Part shown: in pieces, positions 1 to 11,598 of the stretch
Position numbering within the stretch: position 1 is the stretch's first letter
Layout of the letters: every line of letters begins with the position of its first letter
Assembly (NCBI RefSeq): GCF_008704855.1
Contig: NZ_CP023691.1
Span: 1,674,001 to 1,738,000, forward strand
Length of the DNA stretch: 64,000 nt
Reading direction: 5' to 3'
Source of the DNA: Streptomyces platensis
GTDB taxonomy: Bacteria > Actinomycetota > Actinomycetes > Streptomycetales > Streptomycetaceae
Program-made: the position numbers and the translations under genes
Notes under the pieces: model-generated
The model's database searches: none
What the model was told of the DNA's origin: nothing
What the model saw: only the letters and a program-made list of their open reading frames with translations

Positions 1-232
1 GGTCCTCGTCGTTCACACCGGTGTTGCCGATGTGCGGGGCGGTCATGACGACGACCTGACGGTGGTACGAGGGGTCGGTCAGCGTCTCCTGGTAGCCGGT
101 CATGCCGGTGGAGAACACCGCCTCGCCGAAGGTCTCCCCCACGGACCCGTAGGCGCGGCCGCGGAACGTGCGGCCGTCCTCCAGGACGAGTACGGCGGGG
201 ATCTTGGCGGTCCCCCTGGTGGAGGTCGTCAT
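1..232 (-). CDS. carA: Carbamoyl-phosphate synthase small subunit, N-terminal part (cut by window edge)
   Basis: This is the glutaminase subunit of carbamoyl-phosphate synthase, which passes ammonia from glutamine to CarB in the first step of pyrimidine and arginine synthesis. Only the first ~77 residues are present. They begin [20 protein letters not shown] and include the conserved small-subunit stretches [15 protein letters not shown] and [10 protein letters not shown]. The catalytic Cys-His-Glu triad lies outside the window. The ATG overlaps the TGA of the upstream gene by four bases (ATGA), so the two are probably translationally coupled. It is the most downstream visible gene of the pyrR-pyrB-pyrC operon. 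Confidence 0.93.
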   Translation of the reverse strand, partial: MTTSTRGTAKIPAVLVLEDGRTFRGRAYGSVGETFGEAVFSTGMTGYQETLTDPSYHRQVVVMTAPHIGNTGVNDED

Positions 233-840
233 CGTGCGCCTTCCGTTTCGGTGTGCTCGGTGGTGCTGGTGTGGTGCTCGGTGATGCTGTGCTCGGTGGT
301 GCTCAGCCGGTTGACGGCCTCGACCCAGGCCGGGTGCTCGGTCGCCCGGTCGGAGCGGAAGCCGGAGTCGATCTCCTTGTCCCCGTGCCGCCAGGTGACG
401 ATCAGCAGGCCGCCCTCGGGGAGGACCTTGCCGGCGATGCCCTTGTCGAGGCGGGCGCCGCACAGTGCGGCGGCCGGCACGAAGAAGTCCGCGGCGCCCG
501 GCCGTACGACGTCCAGGCCCTGGTCGGTCAGGGTCAGCTCGACGCGGCTGCGGGTGCCCAGACCACGGGCCACGATCCGGTCGAGCCACTGCCCGGCGGT
601 GGTGGAACCGTGGTAGCGGCCGCTGAGGGTCAGCTCGGGCTCGCCCAGGTCGTCCGGGGTGGCCGGCAGCTCGGGCAGATCGCCCTGGAGCGTGCCGCGC
701 CACTTCCAGCCCTGGCGCATCAGCCAGTAGACGAAGGCGACGAAGACCAGCAGACCGACGACCCAGGAGATCCGGGCGGCCCAGTCGGTGACCGGCGCGG
801 ACTTCTGCGCTTCGGCCAGGTGGATCAGTGGAGGAGTCAC
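229..840 (-). CDS. Single-pass membrane protein of the pyr operon (PH-like family)
   Basis: A 203-residue protein of unknown function that commonly sits between pyrC and carA in actinomycetes. A hydrophobic segment at about residues 24-42 is followed by a basic stretch, then a soluble domain rich in beta-strand patterns such as [13 protein letters not shown] and GGLLIVTW. This resembles the bacterial PH-like family, but that assignment is inference. The last ~30 residues are Ser/Thr/Glu-rich and probably disordered. The start is GTG, overlapping the pyrC stop codon (GTGA), and the end overlaps the carA start. Tight coupling suggests co-expression with pyrimidine genes, but nothing in the protein shows a metabolic role. 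Confidence 0.8.
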   Translation of the reverse strand: MTPPLIHLAEAQKSAPVTDWAARISWVVGLLVFVAFVYWLMRQGWKWRGTLQGDLPELPATPDDLGEPELTLSGRYHGSTTAGQWLDRIVARGLGTRSRVELTLTDQGLDVVRPGAADFFVPAAALCGARLDKGIAGKVLPEGGLLIVTWRHGDKEIDSGFRSDRATEHPAWVEAVNRLSTTEHSITEHHTSTTEHTETEGAR

Positions 841-2123
841 GCCAGCTTCCCGTCGACGACCGTTGCCCGGCCCCGCAGGAAGGTGTGGGTGACGCGTCCC
901 GGCAGCTCACGGCCCTCGTAGGGGGTGTTGCGGCTGCGGGAGGCGAAGCCCGCGGGGTCCACCTCTCCACGGTAAGCGGAATCGAGCAGCGTGAGGTTGG
1001 CGGGCTCACCAGCCGAGACGGGGCGGCCGTGGCCCTTGGCCTGCCCGATCCGCGCGGGCGCGTAGGACATCCGGTCCGCGACGGCCGCCCAGGTCAGCAG
1101 GCCGGTTTCGACCATCGTCTGCTGCACGACCGACAGCGCGGTCTCCAGGCCCACCATGCCCATGGCGGCCGCGGCCCACTCGCAGTCCTTGTCCTCGTGC
1201 GGGTGCGGGGCGTGGTCGGTGGCGACGATGTCGATCGTGCCGTCGGCGAGGGCCTCGCGCAGGGCCATCACGTCGCGCTCGGTGCGCAGCGGCGGGTTGA
1301 CCTTGTAGACGGGGTTGTAGGTGCGCACCATCTCGTCGGTGAGGAGCAGGTGGTGCGGCGTGACCTCTGCGGTGACGTCGATGCCGCGGGACTTGGCCCA
1401 GCGGACGATCTCGACGGAGCCGGCGGTCGACAGGTGGCAGATGTGCACCCGCGAGCCCACGTGCTCCGCGAGCAGGACGTCCCGGGCGATGATCGATTCC
1501 TCGGCCACCGCCGGCCAGCCCCCGAGTCCCAGCTCCGAGGAGACGATGCCCTCGTTCATCTGGGCGCCCTCGGTGAGCCGCGGCTCCTGGGCGTGCTGCG
1601 CGACGACGCCGCCGAAGGCCTTCACGTACTCCAGGGCCCGGCGCATGATCACGGCGTCGTGCACGCACTTGCCGTCGTCGGAGAAGACGGTGACCCCGGC
1701 GGCGGACTCGTGCATGGCGCCCAGCTCGGCGAGCTTGCTGCCCTCCAGGCCGACGGTGACGGCACCGATGGGCTGCACATCGCAGTAGCCGTGCTCCTGG
1801 CCGAGGCGGTAGACCTGCTCGACGACGCCGGCGGTGTCGGCGACGGGGAAGGTGTTGGCCATGGCGAACACGGCGGTGTAGCCACCGGAGGCGGCCGCCC
1901 GGGTACCGGTCAGCACGGTCTCGGAGTCCTCGCGGCCCGGCTCGCGCAGGTGGGTGTGCAGGTCGACGAGGCCCGGCAGAAGGATCTTGCCCTCGGCCTC
2001 GATGACGTCGGCGCCCTCTGCGGACAGCCCGGCGCCGACCGCCTCGATGGTCTCGCCGTCGATCAGGACGTCCTGGACATCGCCGCCGAGCACCTTCGCA
2101 CCGCGGATCAGGATCTTGCTCAT
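837..2123 (-). CDS. pyrC: Dihydroorotase
   Basis: Cyclises N-carbamoyl-aspartate to dihydroorotate, the third step of pyrimidine synthesis, in the cytoplasm. The 428 residues are typical of the class I amidohydrolase type. Zinc-binding signatures are visible: [10 protein letters not shown] at residues 54-63, VAQH ending at 177, HICHLST near 227-233, and TDHAPH at 302-307. The substrate-contacting stretch [11 protein letters not shown] precedes the last of these. The ATG lies four bases after the pyrB stop codon and the gene ends in a four-base overlap with the following membrane-protein gene, so it is internal to the pyr operon. Nothing is missing. Confidence 0.97.
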   Translation of the reverse strand: MSKILIRGAKVLGGDVQDVLIDGETIEAVGAGLSAEGADVIEAEGKILLPGLVDLHTHLREPGREDSETVLTGTRAAASGGYTAVFAMANTFPVADTAGVVEQVYRLGQEHGYCDVQPIGAVTVGLEGSKLAELGAMHESAAGVTVFSDDGKCVHDAVIMRRALEYVKAFGGVVAQHAQEPRLTEGAQMNEGIVSSELGLGGWPAVAEESIIARDVLLAEHVGSRVHICHLSTAGSVEIVRWAKSRGIDVTAEVTPHHLLLTDEMVRTYNPVYKVNPPLRTERDVMALREALADGTIDIVATDHAPHPHEDKDCEWAAAAMGMVGLETALSVVQQTMVETGLLTWAAVADRMSYAPARIGQAKGHGRPVSAGEPANLTLLDSAYRGEVDPAGFASRSRNTPYEGRELPGRVTHTFLRGRATVVDGKLA

Positions 2124-2127
2124 GTAC

Positions 2128-3105
2128 TTACTTCTCCTCGGTGCGGGTGTGGGTCACAGCAGGTTCGTTGCCGCCGAGCAGCAGGTACAGGACGGCCATG
2201 CGGACGGAGACGCCGTTGGCCACCTGCTCGACGACCGTGCAGCGGTCGGAGTCGGCGACCTCGGCGGTGATCTCCATGCCGCGGACCATCGGGCCGGGGT
2301 GCATCACCAGGGCGTGCTCGGGCATCCGCGCCATCCGCTCGCCGTCCAGGCCGTAGCGGCGCGAGTACTCCCGCTCGGTCGGGAAGAAGGCGGCGTTCAT
2401 CCGCTCGCGCTGCACCCGCAGCATCATCACGGCGTCGGTTTTCGGCAGGACGCGGTCGAGGTCGTAGGACACCTCGCACGGCCAGGTCTCGACGCCGACC
2501 GGCACCAGGGTGGGCGGGGCGACGAGGGTGACCTCGGCGCCGAGGGTGTGCAGGAGGTCGACGTTCGAGCGCGCGACGCGGCTGTGGAGCACGTCACCGA
2601 CGAGGGTGATGCGCCGGCCGCTCAGATCCTGGCCGAGCCCGGCGTCCGGGCCGATCAGCCGGCGCCGCATGGTGAAGGCGTCGAGCAGCGCCTGGGTGGG
2701 GTGCTGGTGGGTGCCGTCGCCGGCGTTGATGACCGGGGCGTCGATCCAGCCGGAGGTGGCGAGGCGGTAGGGCGCGCCGGAGGCGCCGTGCCGGATGACG
2801 ACGGCGTCGACGCCCATCGCCTCCAGGGTCTGGGCGGTGTCCTTGAGCGACTCGCCCTTGGAGACGCTGGATCCCTTGGCGGCGAAGTTGATCACGTCGG
2901 CGGAGAGCCGCTTCTCGGCGGCCTCGAACGAGATCCGGGTCCGGGTCGAGTCCTCGAAGAAGAGGTTGCAGACCGTGCGTCCGCGCAGCGTGGGAAGTTT
3001 CTTGATCGGCCGGTCGGCGACCCGGGCCATCTCCTCGGCGGTGTCGAGGATCAGGACGGCGTCGTCGCGCGTGAGGTCGGCGGCCGAGATGAGGTGACGC
3101 TTCAT
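2128..3105 (-). CDS. pyrB: Aspartate carbamoyltransferase catalytic subunit
   Basis: Condenses carbamoyl phosphate with aspartate to give carbamoyl-aspartate, the second step of pyrimidine synthesis. The carbamoyl-phosphate motif STRTR is at residues 53-57, [11 protein letters not shown] follows in the middle and MHPGPMVRG near the C terminus, all as expected. I chose the ATG before [10 protein letters not shown] (325 residues) because GGAGA sits at the right distance before it. The open frame continues 18 codons upstream without a ribosome-binding site. It lies 93 bases after pyrR and four before pyrC. No pyrI-type regulatory subunit is present, so control is probably through PyrR. Confidence 0.96.
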   Translation of the reverse strand: MKRHLISAADLTRDDAVLILDTAEEMARVADRPIKKLPTLRGRTVCNLFFEDSTRTRISFEAAEKRLSADVINFAAKGSSVSKGESLKDTAQTLEAMGVDAVVIRHGASGAPYRLATSGWIDAPVINAGDGTHQHPTQALLDAFTMRRRLIGPDAGLGQDLSGRRITLVGDVLHSRVARSNVDLLHTLGAEVTLVAPPTLVPVGVETWPCEVSYDLDRVLPKTDAVMMLRVQRERMNAAFFPTEREYSRRYGLDGERMARMPEHALVMHPGPMVRGMEITAEVADSDRCTVVEQVANGVSVRMAVLYLLLGGNEPAVTHTRTEEK

Positions 3106-3198
3106 CCGGTGTTCTCCGTGGGTGAAGGAGGTGTACGGGAATGTCCGTTGAGCGGGCATGCCTGCGGGCCCGGGGTCACCGGGTCCGTGCGCGGTGCG

Positions 3199-3828
<630 letters not shown>

Positions 3829-3920
3829 TAAAGGACGTCGGAATTACGCGCCCAAGGCTACCAGGGGGCCCGCCACGGCCCGTCGGCACCCCTGACGGGT
3901 GAGGGTCTACCCCGTTCCGC

Positions 3921-3963
3921 TTGACGAAGTCAGATTACGCTGCGTAACCTCACAGTGAGTTAC
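3921..3963 (+). promoter_or_regulatory. bldD promoter with overlapping palindromic operator
   Basis: A promoter-like pair, TTGACG (3921-3926) and TAACCT (3945-3950), is separated by 18 bases. Overlapping and following the -10 is the inverted repeat CTCACaGTGAG (3949-3959), flanked by GTAAC and GTTAC. BldD is known to bind sites with AGTGA/TCAC half-sites and to repress its own gene. This is therefore very probably the autoregulatory BldD operator. Transcription would start near 3957, leaving a leader of about 55 bases before the ATG. Confidence 0.7.
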
Positions 3964-4010
3964 CAGCCCGCGGCGGAGCCGCATGTCGATAGAGCCGTCT
4001 GGGGAGTTTT

Positions 4011-4511
4011 ATGTCCAGCGAATACGCCAAACAGCTCGGGGCCAAGCTCCGCGCCATCCGCACCCAGCAGGGCCTTTCTCTCCATGGCGTCGAGGAGAAG
4101 TCCCAGGGCCGCTGGAAGGCCGTGGTGGTGGGTTCGTACGAGCGCGGCGACCGCGCCGTGACCGTACAGCGCCTTGCCGAGCTGGCGGACTTCTACGGCG
4201 TCCCGGTCCAGGAACTGCTTCCGGGCACGACACCGGGCGGAGCGGCCGAGCCGCCGCCGAAGCTGGTGCTCGACCTGGAGCGCCTCGCCCATGTCCCGCA
4301 GGAGAAGGCCGGCCCGCTGCAGCGCTACGCCGCCACCATCCAGAGCCAGCGCGGTGACTACAACGGCAAGGTGCTCTCGATCCGCCAGGACGATCTGCGC
4401 ACCCTTGCGGTCATCTACGACCAGTCGCCCTCGGTGCTGACCGAGCAGCTGATCAGCTGGGGCGTGCTCGACGCCGACGCACGCCGTGCCGTGTCACACG
4501 AGGAGCTCTGA
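4011..4511 (+). CDS. bldD: Developmental master repressor BldD
   Basis: BldD represses sporulation genes during vegetative growth and dimerises on tetrameric cyclic-di-GMP. The 166 residues comprise an N-terminal helix-turn-helix domain (about 1-70, with VVGSYERGDRAVTVQRL) and a C-terminal ligand domain. The c-di-GMP signature is intact: R114-G-D116, eight residues, then R125-Q-D-D128. The length matches the orthologues. GGGGAG lies four bases before the ATG. The gene stands alone on the plus strand, divergent from pyrR and convergent with nusB, with a self-binding operator upstream and a hairpin terminator downstream. The assignment is essentially certain. Confidence 0.98.
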   Translation: MSSEYAKQLGAKLRAIRTQQGLSLHGVEEKSQGRWKAVVVGSYERGDRAVTVQRLAELADFYGVPVQELLPGTTPGGAAEPPPKLVLDLERLAHVPQEKAGPLQRYAATIQSQRGDYNGKVLSIRQDDLRTLAVIYDQSPSVLTEQLISWGVLDADARRAVSHEEL

Positions 4512-4532
4512 CCCCTCGCACCGCAGAAACGT

Positions 4533-4562
4533 ACCGCCGCCCCGGGCTTCCGGGGCGGCGGT
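4533..4562 (+). terminator. bldD transcription terminator
   Basis: Perfect 11-bp inverted repeat ACCGCCGCCCC / GGGGCGGCGGT with an eight-base loop, 21 bases after the bldD stop. There is no U-tract, as is usual in Streptomyces. Confidence 0.7.
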
Positions 4563-4638
4563 TCTGCGTTCCGGGGCGCTCCGGTTCCCCGCTAGGCACC
4601 CCCACGAGGCCGCTGACGGCGTTCTGCGGGCATGCGAA

Positions 4639-4670
4639 GGGCCCGGAGCCTTGCCCTTGGCTCCGGGCCC
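4639..4670 (-). terminator. nusB operon terminator
   Basis: Perfect 12-bp inverted repeat GGGCCCGGAGCC / GGCTCCGGGCCC with an eight-base loop, located 25 bases beyond the nusB stop on the minus strand. It ends the efp-nusB transcript and separates it from convergent bldD. Confidence 0.7.
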
Positions 4671-4695
4671 GTTCACACGCTCTGCCGACCGCCTG

Positions 4696-5127
4696 CTACG
4701 CCTCGCGCCGCAGACTCGGCTTCAGCTCCTTGAGCCGGCCGAGGAGGCCGTTGACGAAGGCCGGGGAGTCGTCCGTGGAGAACTCCTTGGCGAGCTGCAC
4801 GGCTTCGTCGATCGCCACCGCGTCCGGCGTGTCGTCCACCCAGAGCAGCTCGTAGGCACCGAGCCGCAGGATGCTGCGGTCGGCCGCCGGCATCCGGTCC
4901 AGGTCCCAGTCGACCGCGTAGGTGGAGATCAGCTCGTCGATGCGGGTGACATGGTCCGCGTATCCCTCGACCAGCTCCAGGGTGTATTCGTTCACCGGCG
5001 GCTGTCGCGGATCGGTCCGGGCGTGCCGCATCCAGTCCGCGAGCACGGACTGCACATCGGCACCGCGCTGGTCGGCCTCGAAGAGTATCTGGAAGGCGCG
5101 CTTACGGGCCTTGGTGCGGGCAGCCAC
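4696..5127 (-). CDS. nusB: Transcription antitermination factor NusB
   Basis: NusB pairs with NusE (ribosomal protein S10) on boxA RNA and supports antitermination of rRNA transcription. The 143-residue, all-helical protein begins MAARTKARKRAFQILFEADQ and contains the conserved DELISTYAVDWDLDRMPAAD and AIDEAVQLAKEFSTDDS segments of the family. It starts only two bases after the efp stop codon, so the two genes form one transcript, a common pairing in bacteria. The gene is followed by a hairpin terminator. Nothing is unusual. Confidence 0.97.
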   Translation of the reverse strand: MAARTKARKRAFQILFEADQRGADVQSVLADWMRHARTDPRQPPVNEYTLELVEGYADHVTRIDELISTYAVDWDLDRMPAADRSILRLGAYELLWVDDTPDAVAIDEAVQLAKEFSTDDSPAFVNGLLGRLKELKPSLRREA

Positions 5128-5129
5128 GG

Positions 5130-5696
5130 TTAGCTGTTCACCCGGCCGAGGTAGTCGCCCGTGCGGGTGTCGACCTTGATCTTCTCACCGGTGGTGATGA
5201 AGAGCGGCACCTGGATGGAGTGGCCGGTCTCCAGCTCGGCGGGCTTGGAGCCACCCGTGGAGCGGTCGCCCTGCACACCGGGCTCGGTGTGGTTGATGGT
5301 CAGCTCGACCGCGGCGGGGAGCTCGACGTAGAGCACCTCGCCCTCGTGCTGCGCCACGACCGCCTCGAAGCCCTCGATGAGGTAGTTCGCGGCGTCGCCG
5401 ACGGCCTTGCGGTCGACGTGCAGCTGGTCGTAGGTGTCCATGTCCATGAAGACGAAGTAGTCGCCGTCCATGTACGAGAACTGCATTCCGCGCTTGTCGA
5501 CGGTGGCCGTCTCGACCTTCACGCCGGCGTTGAAGGTCTTGTCCACCACCTTGCCGGACAGCACGTTCTTGAGCTTCGTGCGGACAAAGGCGGGGCCCTT
5601 GCCGGGCTTGACGTGCTGGAACTCGACGACGGACCAGAGCTGGCCGCCTTCGAGCTTGAGCACCATGCCGTTCTTGAGGTCGTTCGTGGATGCCAC
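5130..5696 (-). CDS. efp: Translation elongation factor P
   Basis: EF-P binds between the P and E sites and rescues ribosomes stalled on polyproline stretches. The 188 residues form the usual three beta-barrel domains: KOW-like domain I with the loop [17 protein letters not shown], then [15 protein letters not shown] and the C-terminal TNxxTG-like region ending [16 protein letters not shown]. The loop-tip residue is Lys within KPGKGPA, the position modified or exposed in other EF-Ps. The ATG is preceded by GGAGA. It sits between an M24 peptidase-like gene and nusB. Several proteins encoded nearby, such as SecD, the P-loop kinase-like protein and RelA, are proline-rich and plausible clients. 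Confidence 0.97.
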   Translation of the reverse strand: MASTNDLKNGMVLKLEGGQLWSVVEFQHVKPGKGPAFVRTKLKNVLSGKVVDKTFNAGVKVETATVDKRGMQFSYMDGDYFVFMDMDTYDQLHVDRKAVGDAANYLIEGFEAVVAQHEGEVLYVELPAAVELTINHTEPGVQGDRSTGGSKPAELETGHSIQVPLFITTGEKIKVDTRTGDYLGRVNS

Positions 5697-5762
5697 GGTT
5701 GCGGAATCTCCTGGACTGCCGGTGGTGGGACCCCGGAGCGGCGCACGCCGAACCCCTACGGT

Positions 5763-6869
5763 TCAGAGTGCGAGCAGCTCCTTGGTCGTGATCGTGAGTA
5801 GCTCGGGCCCGCCGTCCGCCTCGGGGCGGACGACGAGTGTGTCGTCGATCCGGACACCCCCACGGCCCGGGATGTGAACCCCCGGCTCGACGGTGACCGG
5901 CACGCAAGCGTCCAGTTTACCCATGGCGGCAGGGGACAACTGAGGGTCCTCATCGATTTCGAGTCCCACACCGTGCCCGGTCCACGGTCCGAGCCGTTCC
6001 CCGTACCCCGCGGCGTCCAGGACATGGCGGGTCACCCGGTCCACCTCACGGCACTCCACACCCGGTGCGAGCGCCTCGCGTCCGGCGCGCTGGGCTGCGA
6101 AAACGAGATCGTACAGCTCGATCTGCCAGTCCGAGGGCGTGGTGCCGATGACGAAGGTCCGGCCGATCTCGCAGCGGTAGCCGCGGTAATTCGCGCCCAG
6201 GCCGACGCTGAGGAAGTCGCCCTCCTCGACCCGCCGGTCGGTGGGCAGATGCCCGGGGCGGCCGGCGTTCGGGCCGGTCGCGACGGAGGTGGGAAAGGCC
6301 GGGCCGTCCGCGCCGTGGTCGACCAGCCGGCGCTCCAGTTCCAGCGCGAGATGCCGTTCGGTACGGCCGACCAGGATCGATTCCAGGAGCTCCCCCAGGG
6401 CCTGGTCGGCGATCTCCGCGGCGATCCGCAGACAGGCGATCTCGTCGTCGTCCTTGACCAGCCGCTGCGCCTCGACCGCGCAGGCCAGATCCGTCAGCCG
6501 CAGCCGGGGCGCGACCTGGGAAAGGGCCCGGTGCCGGGTGACGGTGAGGTGGTGTTCCTCGACGGCCAGCAGCTCCGCGCCGGCCTTCTCGGCCAGGTCG
6601 GCGCCCGCCACGACCGGGTCGCCCCCACGGGTCGGCAGCACCTCGACCCGTACGTCCTCGGCCGGGCGGCCCTCGGAGGGATCACCGCTCAGCGGGCTGC
6701 CGCAGAGCAGCAGATCCTCGGCCGGTCCCAGCAGCAGCGCGGCGCCCGGCGGGGCACAACCGGTGAGGTAGCGGACGTTCGCGGGACGCGAGATCAGTGC
6801 GCCGGCACTTCCGGCCCCGGCTACGCGGTCGCGCAGCCGTGTGCGTCGGGCCGCGTACAACTCGGACAT
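5763..6869 (-). CDS. M24-family aminopeptidase P-like protein with altered metal ligands
   Basis: A 368-residue protein with the two-domain layout of Xaa-Pro peptidases: a creatinase-like N domain (about 1-135) and a pita-bread catalytic domain. By eye, the five metal ligands of the family (Asp, Asp, His, Glu, Glu) align to Gly223 (SVGLGANYRGY), Glu234 (CEIGRTF), His299 (TGHGVGL), Glu328 (VEPG) and Asp342 (RIDDT). Three of five therefore differ, one of them to glycine. It may be a non-catalytic or altered-specificity relative, as in creatinase. The gene lies upstream of efp in the same direction, a position where pepQ-like genes are common. Confidence 0.8.
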   Translation of the reverse strand: MSELYAARRTRLRDRVAGAGSAGALISRPANVRYLTGCAPPGAALLLGPAEDLLLCGSPLSGDPSEGRPAEDVRVEVLPTRGGDPVVAGADLAEKAGAELLAVEEHHLTVTRHRALSQVAPRLRLTDLACAVEAQRLVKDDDEIACLRIAAEIADQALGELLESILVGRTERHLALELERRLVDHGADGPAFPTSVATGPNAGRPGHLPTDRRVEEGDFLSVGLGANYRGYRCEIGRTFVIGTTPSDWQIELYDLVFAAQRAGREALAPGVECREVDRVTRHVLDAAGYGERLGPWTGHGVGLEIDEDPQLSPAAMGKLDACVPVTVEPGVHIPGRGGVRIDDTLVVRPEADGGPELLTITTKELLAL

Positions 6870-6938
6870 ATCACGAGCGTACGGCGACTCCCCCGAGGCG
6901 GCCGGTCGAGCGGGGCCGCCCGGGGGACCGGTGCCGTC

Positions 6939-7847
6939 CTACCAGTTGGGCGGGCTGGCGATGCTGCGGGCGACGACGTCGTCCAGCACCCGGACCGTGG
7001 TGGCGACGTCGTGCTGGGAATTGTCGATGATCGGCAGGCCGGAGCCGTACCAGCCGGCCATCCGCCCGTGGATCCTGGCCACCTCTTCGTCGGAGAGCCG
7101 GCGGTTGCCGCTGCGCCGGGCGTTGCGCTCCAGCACGATCTCCAGGCCGGGCAGCAGCACGATCGGCAGCAGCCCGGGACCCACATGCCGCTTCCAGCCG
7201 CCGAGGCCGACGACCGGCCGGTCGGGGAAGACGGCGTCGTCGAGGATGCAGGAGATGCCGTTGGCGAGGAAGTTACGGGCCGCGAAGCCACAGGTGCGGC
7301 GGGCGAGGCGGTACTGCGCCTCGGAGTGGTCGTTCCAGCCGGCCTGCGGGTCGGCGAAGCCGGAGCGGACCCATTCGCGGACATCGTCGAGGCTGATGTG
7401 CGCGGTCGGCACCCGCCGGGTGTCGGCCCAGTGGCGCGCCACGCTGGTCTTGCCGGCCCCGGCCGGGCCGATGAGCAGCACCGCGACGGCCGTGTGCGCG
7501 GCGTCCGGTGCGGCATCGGTGGGCGGGCTGGGCAGCGGCACCGGGGCGCCCGGGGGCAGCGGCACATGGCCGGTGACGTCCATGCCGGGCTGGGTGGGCG
7601 GGGCCTGCTGGGGTGCGGGCCCGTGCCAGCCCTGGCCGGCGGGGGCGGGCTGCTGCGCGGGCGGCGGAGCGGCGGGGGCCTGCGGCGGGGGCGACGGGAC
7701 CGGCGGCGAGGCGGGCGGATGGTGCCCTCCCGGTGTGTGCCCTCCCGGTGTGTGCCCTCCCGGGTGGGGCGTCCAGTGCATGGATGCCCCGGGTCCTGAT
7801 GCCTGCCCGCGGGGCGGTGGCAGCGGAGCCCCCACTGCGTAGTGCAT
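6939..7847 (-). CDS. P-loop kinase-like ATPase with proline-rich N-terminal tail
   Basis: 302 residues. The first ~115 are Pro/Gly/Ala/Gln-rich and low complexity, including a PGGHT repeat at about 29-43. The second part is a compact P-loop domain with Walker A GPAGAGKT at 127-134, HISLDDVREW soon after, and a lid-like LERNARRSGNRRLSDEEV. This arrangement resembles small-molecule or zeta-toxin-type kinases (AAA_33 group). The substrate is unknown. The ATG has GGAG at nine bases. It lies between aroQ and the M24 gene, all on the minus strand, but with 250 bases separating it from aroQ. Confidence 0.75.
   Translation of the reverse strand: MHYAVGAPLPPPRGQASGPGASMHWTPHPGGHTPGGHTPGGHHPPASPPVPSPPPQAPAAPPPAQQPAPAGQGWHGPAPQQAPPTQPGMDVTGHVPLPPGAPVPLPSPPTDAAPDAAHTAVAVLLIGPAGAGKTSVARHWADTRRVPTAHISLDDVREWVRSGFADPQAGWNDHSEAQYRLARRTCGFAARNFLANGISCILDDAVFPDRPVVGLGGWKRHVGPGLLPIVLLPGLEIVLERNARRSGNRRLSDEEVARIHGRMAGWYGSGLPIIDNSQHDVATTVRVLDDVVARSIASPPNW
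7722..7766. repeat. Three tandem 15-bp units inside the P-loop kinase-like gene
   Basis: The unit GTGCCCTCCCGGTGT occurs at 7722-7736 and 7737-7751, with a near copy at 7752-7766. It encodes the PGGHT repeats of the proline-rich tail and could change in copy number by slippage without shifting the frame. Confidence 0.85.
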
Positions 7848-8047
7848 CCGGTGGCTCTCCGTCTCGTGCGGTCGACGTGGTGCGGTGCTCCCGGCTCACG
7901 CCGGGTGGCACCCGGGCACCGGGCTCGGCTGCCCGGCACCCCGTGCGGTAACCCACCGGCCCGGAGGGGCCGTTGTGCCCCACAGCCGTCGGCGTGGGTG
8001 GTGCTGCTGCGAACGGTACCCTCCCGGACCCGGCCGGTGGGTCTCCT

Positions 8048-8081
8048 GCCCCCGGCGCTCGCTGCGGGAACGTCCGGGGGC
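8048..8081 (-). terminator. Possible aroQ terminator
   Basis: Inverted repeat GCCCCCGG / CCGGGGGC with an 18-base loop, 20 bases after the aroQ stop. The long loop makes it a modest candidate. The rest of 7848-8101 shows no gene. Confidence 0.4.
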
Positions 8082-8101
8082 GCCGTATGTGCCGAGGGGC
8101 G

Positions 8102-8551
8102 TCAGTCGCCCAGTTCCTCGGCCAGCGCGCGGAGCGCGAGCCGGTAGGAGCCGATGCCGAAGCCGGCGACCGTACCGCTGGCGATGGCCGCGATGACCGA
8201 ATTGTGGCGGAACTCCTCGCGGGCGTACGGGTTGGAGATGTGCACCTCGATCAGCGGGGCGGTGCGCTGGGCCGCCGCGTCCCGCATGCCGTACGAATAG
8301 TGCGTGAAGGCACCGGGGTTGATGATGACCGGAATCGATCCGTCGGCGGCCTCGTGCAGCCAGCGGATCATCTCGCCCTCGTCGTTGGTCTCCCGGACCT
8401 CGGCGTCGAACCCCAGCTCCTTGCCGAGCCTGGTGCACTCCTCGACCAGTCCGGTGTAGGAGGTGGCGCCGTAGACATCGGGCTCACGGGAGCCCAGCCG
8501 GCCGAGGTTGGGCCCGTTGAGGACGAGCACCCGGCGGGGCTTGCCGGTCAT
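8102..8551 (-). CDS. aroQ: Type II 3-dehydroquinate dehydratase
   Basis: Dehydrates 3-dehydroquinate to 3-dehydroshikimate, the third step of the shikimate pathway. The 149-residue product matches the compact dodecameric type II family: [21 protein letters not shown] with the catalytic Arg/Tyr loop, [22 protein letters not shown], and the active-site His in EVHISN. I chose the ATG before TGKPRR because GAGG lies eight bases upstream; an upstream ATG would add 15 Arg-rich residues. It follows aroB by 73 bases and closes the aroE-aroC-aroK-aroB-aroQ series. Confidence 0.95.
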   Translation of the reverse strand: MTGKPRRVLVLNGPNLGRLGSREPDVYGATSYTGLVEECTRLGKELGFDAEVRETNDEGEMIRWLHEAADGSIPVIINPGAFTHYSYGMRDAAAQRTAPLIEVHISNPYAREEFRHNSVIAAIASGTVAGFGIGSYRLALRALAEELGD

Positions 8552-8624
8552 GCCGAAACCTCGCTTCGCTCGGCCCCGCATTCGCGTGGCGCGCACCTCC
8601 CGATGATTCGCTCGCTGCGCTCAC

Positions 8625-10266
<1,642 letters not shown>

Positions 10267-10270
<4 letters not shown>

Positions 10271-11451
10271 TTGATCGCCAGGTTGTCGAGGAAGTTCCGC
10301 ACATTGCGGCGGGTCTCCGGCACGCTGTCGCCGCCGAACTTCTCCACCACGGCGTCCGCCAGCACCAGCGCCACCATGGCCTCGGCGACGATGCCGGCGG
10401 CCGGCACCGCGCAGACGTCCGAGCGCTGGTGGTGCGCCTTGGCCGCCTCGCCGGTGCTCACATCGATGGTCGCCAGCGCCCGCGGCACGGTCGCGATCGG
10501 CTTCATCGCGGCGCGCACCCGCAGCAGCTCGCCGGTGGTCAGCCCGCCCTCGGTGCCGCCGGAGCGGCCCGAGCTGCGCCTGATGCCGCCGTCGGTCGCG
10601 AGGATCTCGTCATGGGCCTTCGAGCCCGGCACCCGCGCCAGGTCGAAGCCGTCGCCGACCTCGACGCCCTTGATGGCCTGGATGCCCATGAGGGCGGCGG
10701 CCAGCCGGGCGTCCAGCCGCCGGTCCCAGTGCACATGCGAGCCGAGGCCCACCGGCACGCCGTAGGCCAGCACCTCGACGACTCCGCCGAGGGTGTCGCC
10801 GTCCTTGTGGGCCTGGTCGATCTCGGCGACCATCGCCTTGCTCGCGTCCGCGTCCAGGCAGCGCACCGGGTCGGCGTCCAGCTTCTCGACGTCGGAGGGC
10901 TTGGGGTACACGCCGTACGGGGCCTTGGCCGCGGCCAGCTCGACGACGTGCGAGACGATCTCGATGCCGGCCGTCTCCTTGAGGAAGGAACGGGCGACCG
11001 TGCCGAGGGCGACCCGGGCGGCGGTCTCGCGGGCGGAGGCGCGCTCCAGGATCGGGCGGGCCTCGTCGAAGCCGTACTTCTGCATACCGGCGAGGTCGGC
11101 GTGGCCGGGGCGGGGACGGGTCAGCGGCGCGTTACGGGCCAGCGCGGCCAGCTCCTCCGGGTCCACCGGGTCGGCCGCCATCACCTGCTCCCACTTGGGC
11201 CACTCGGTGTTGCCGACCATGATCGCCACCGGCGAGCCCATCGACAGACCGTGCCGCACCCCGCCCAGGAAGGTGACCTCGTCCTGCTCGAACTTCATCC
11301 GGGCACCGCGGCCATAGCCGAGCCGGCGCCGGGCCAGCGCGTCCGCCACCATCTCCGTGGTGATCGGCACGCCGGCCGGAAGGCCCTCCAGCGTCGCCAC
11401 GAGTGCGGGGCCGTGCGACTCCCCCGCCGTCAGCCAGCGCAACCTGCTCAA
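10267..11451 (-). CDS. aroC: Chorismate synthase
   Basis: Removes phosphate from EPSP to give chorismate, using reduced FMN; this is the last shikimate step. The 394 residues show the family signatures [21 protein letters not shown] at the start, [46 protein letters not shown] and [18 protein letters not shown]. The start is a TTG preceded by GAGGAG at five bases. It is 147 bases after aroE and overlaps aroK. The chorismate made here also feeds PabB/PabC, encoded at the far end of the window. Confidence 0.97.
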
Positions 11452-11598
11452 CGGTGCTCCTCATGTACTGCTCATCCGCGTACGGTCTCTCCCCGATCCT
11501 CCCACGTCGCGCGGGACGACCGGCGCCCAGTCCAGGGTGCGGACCGGGCGCGCGGGGACGTACGGGACGGTCCGGGCGGAAGAGCCCGGTACGGAGGG

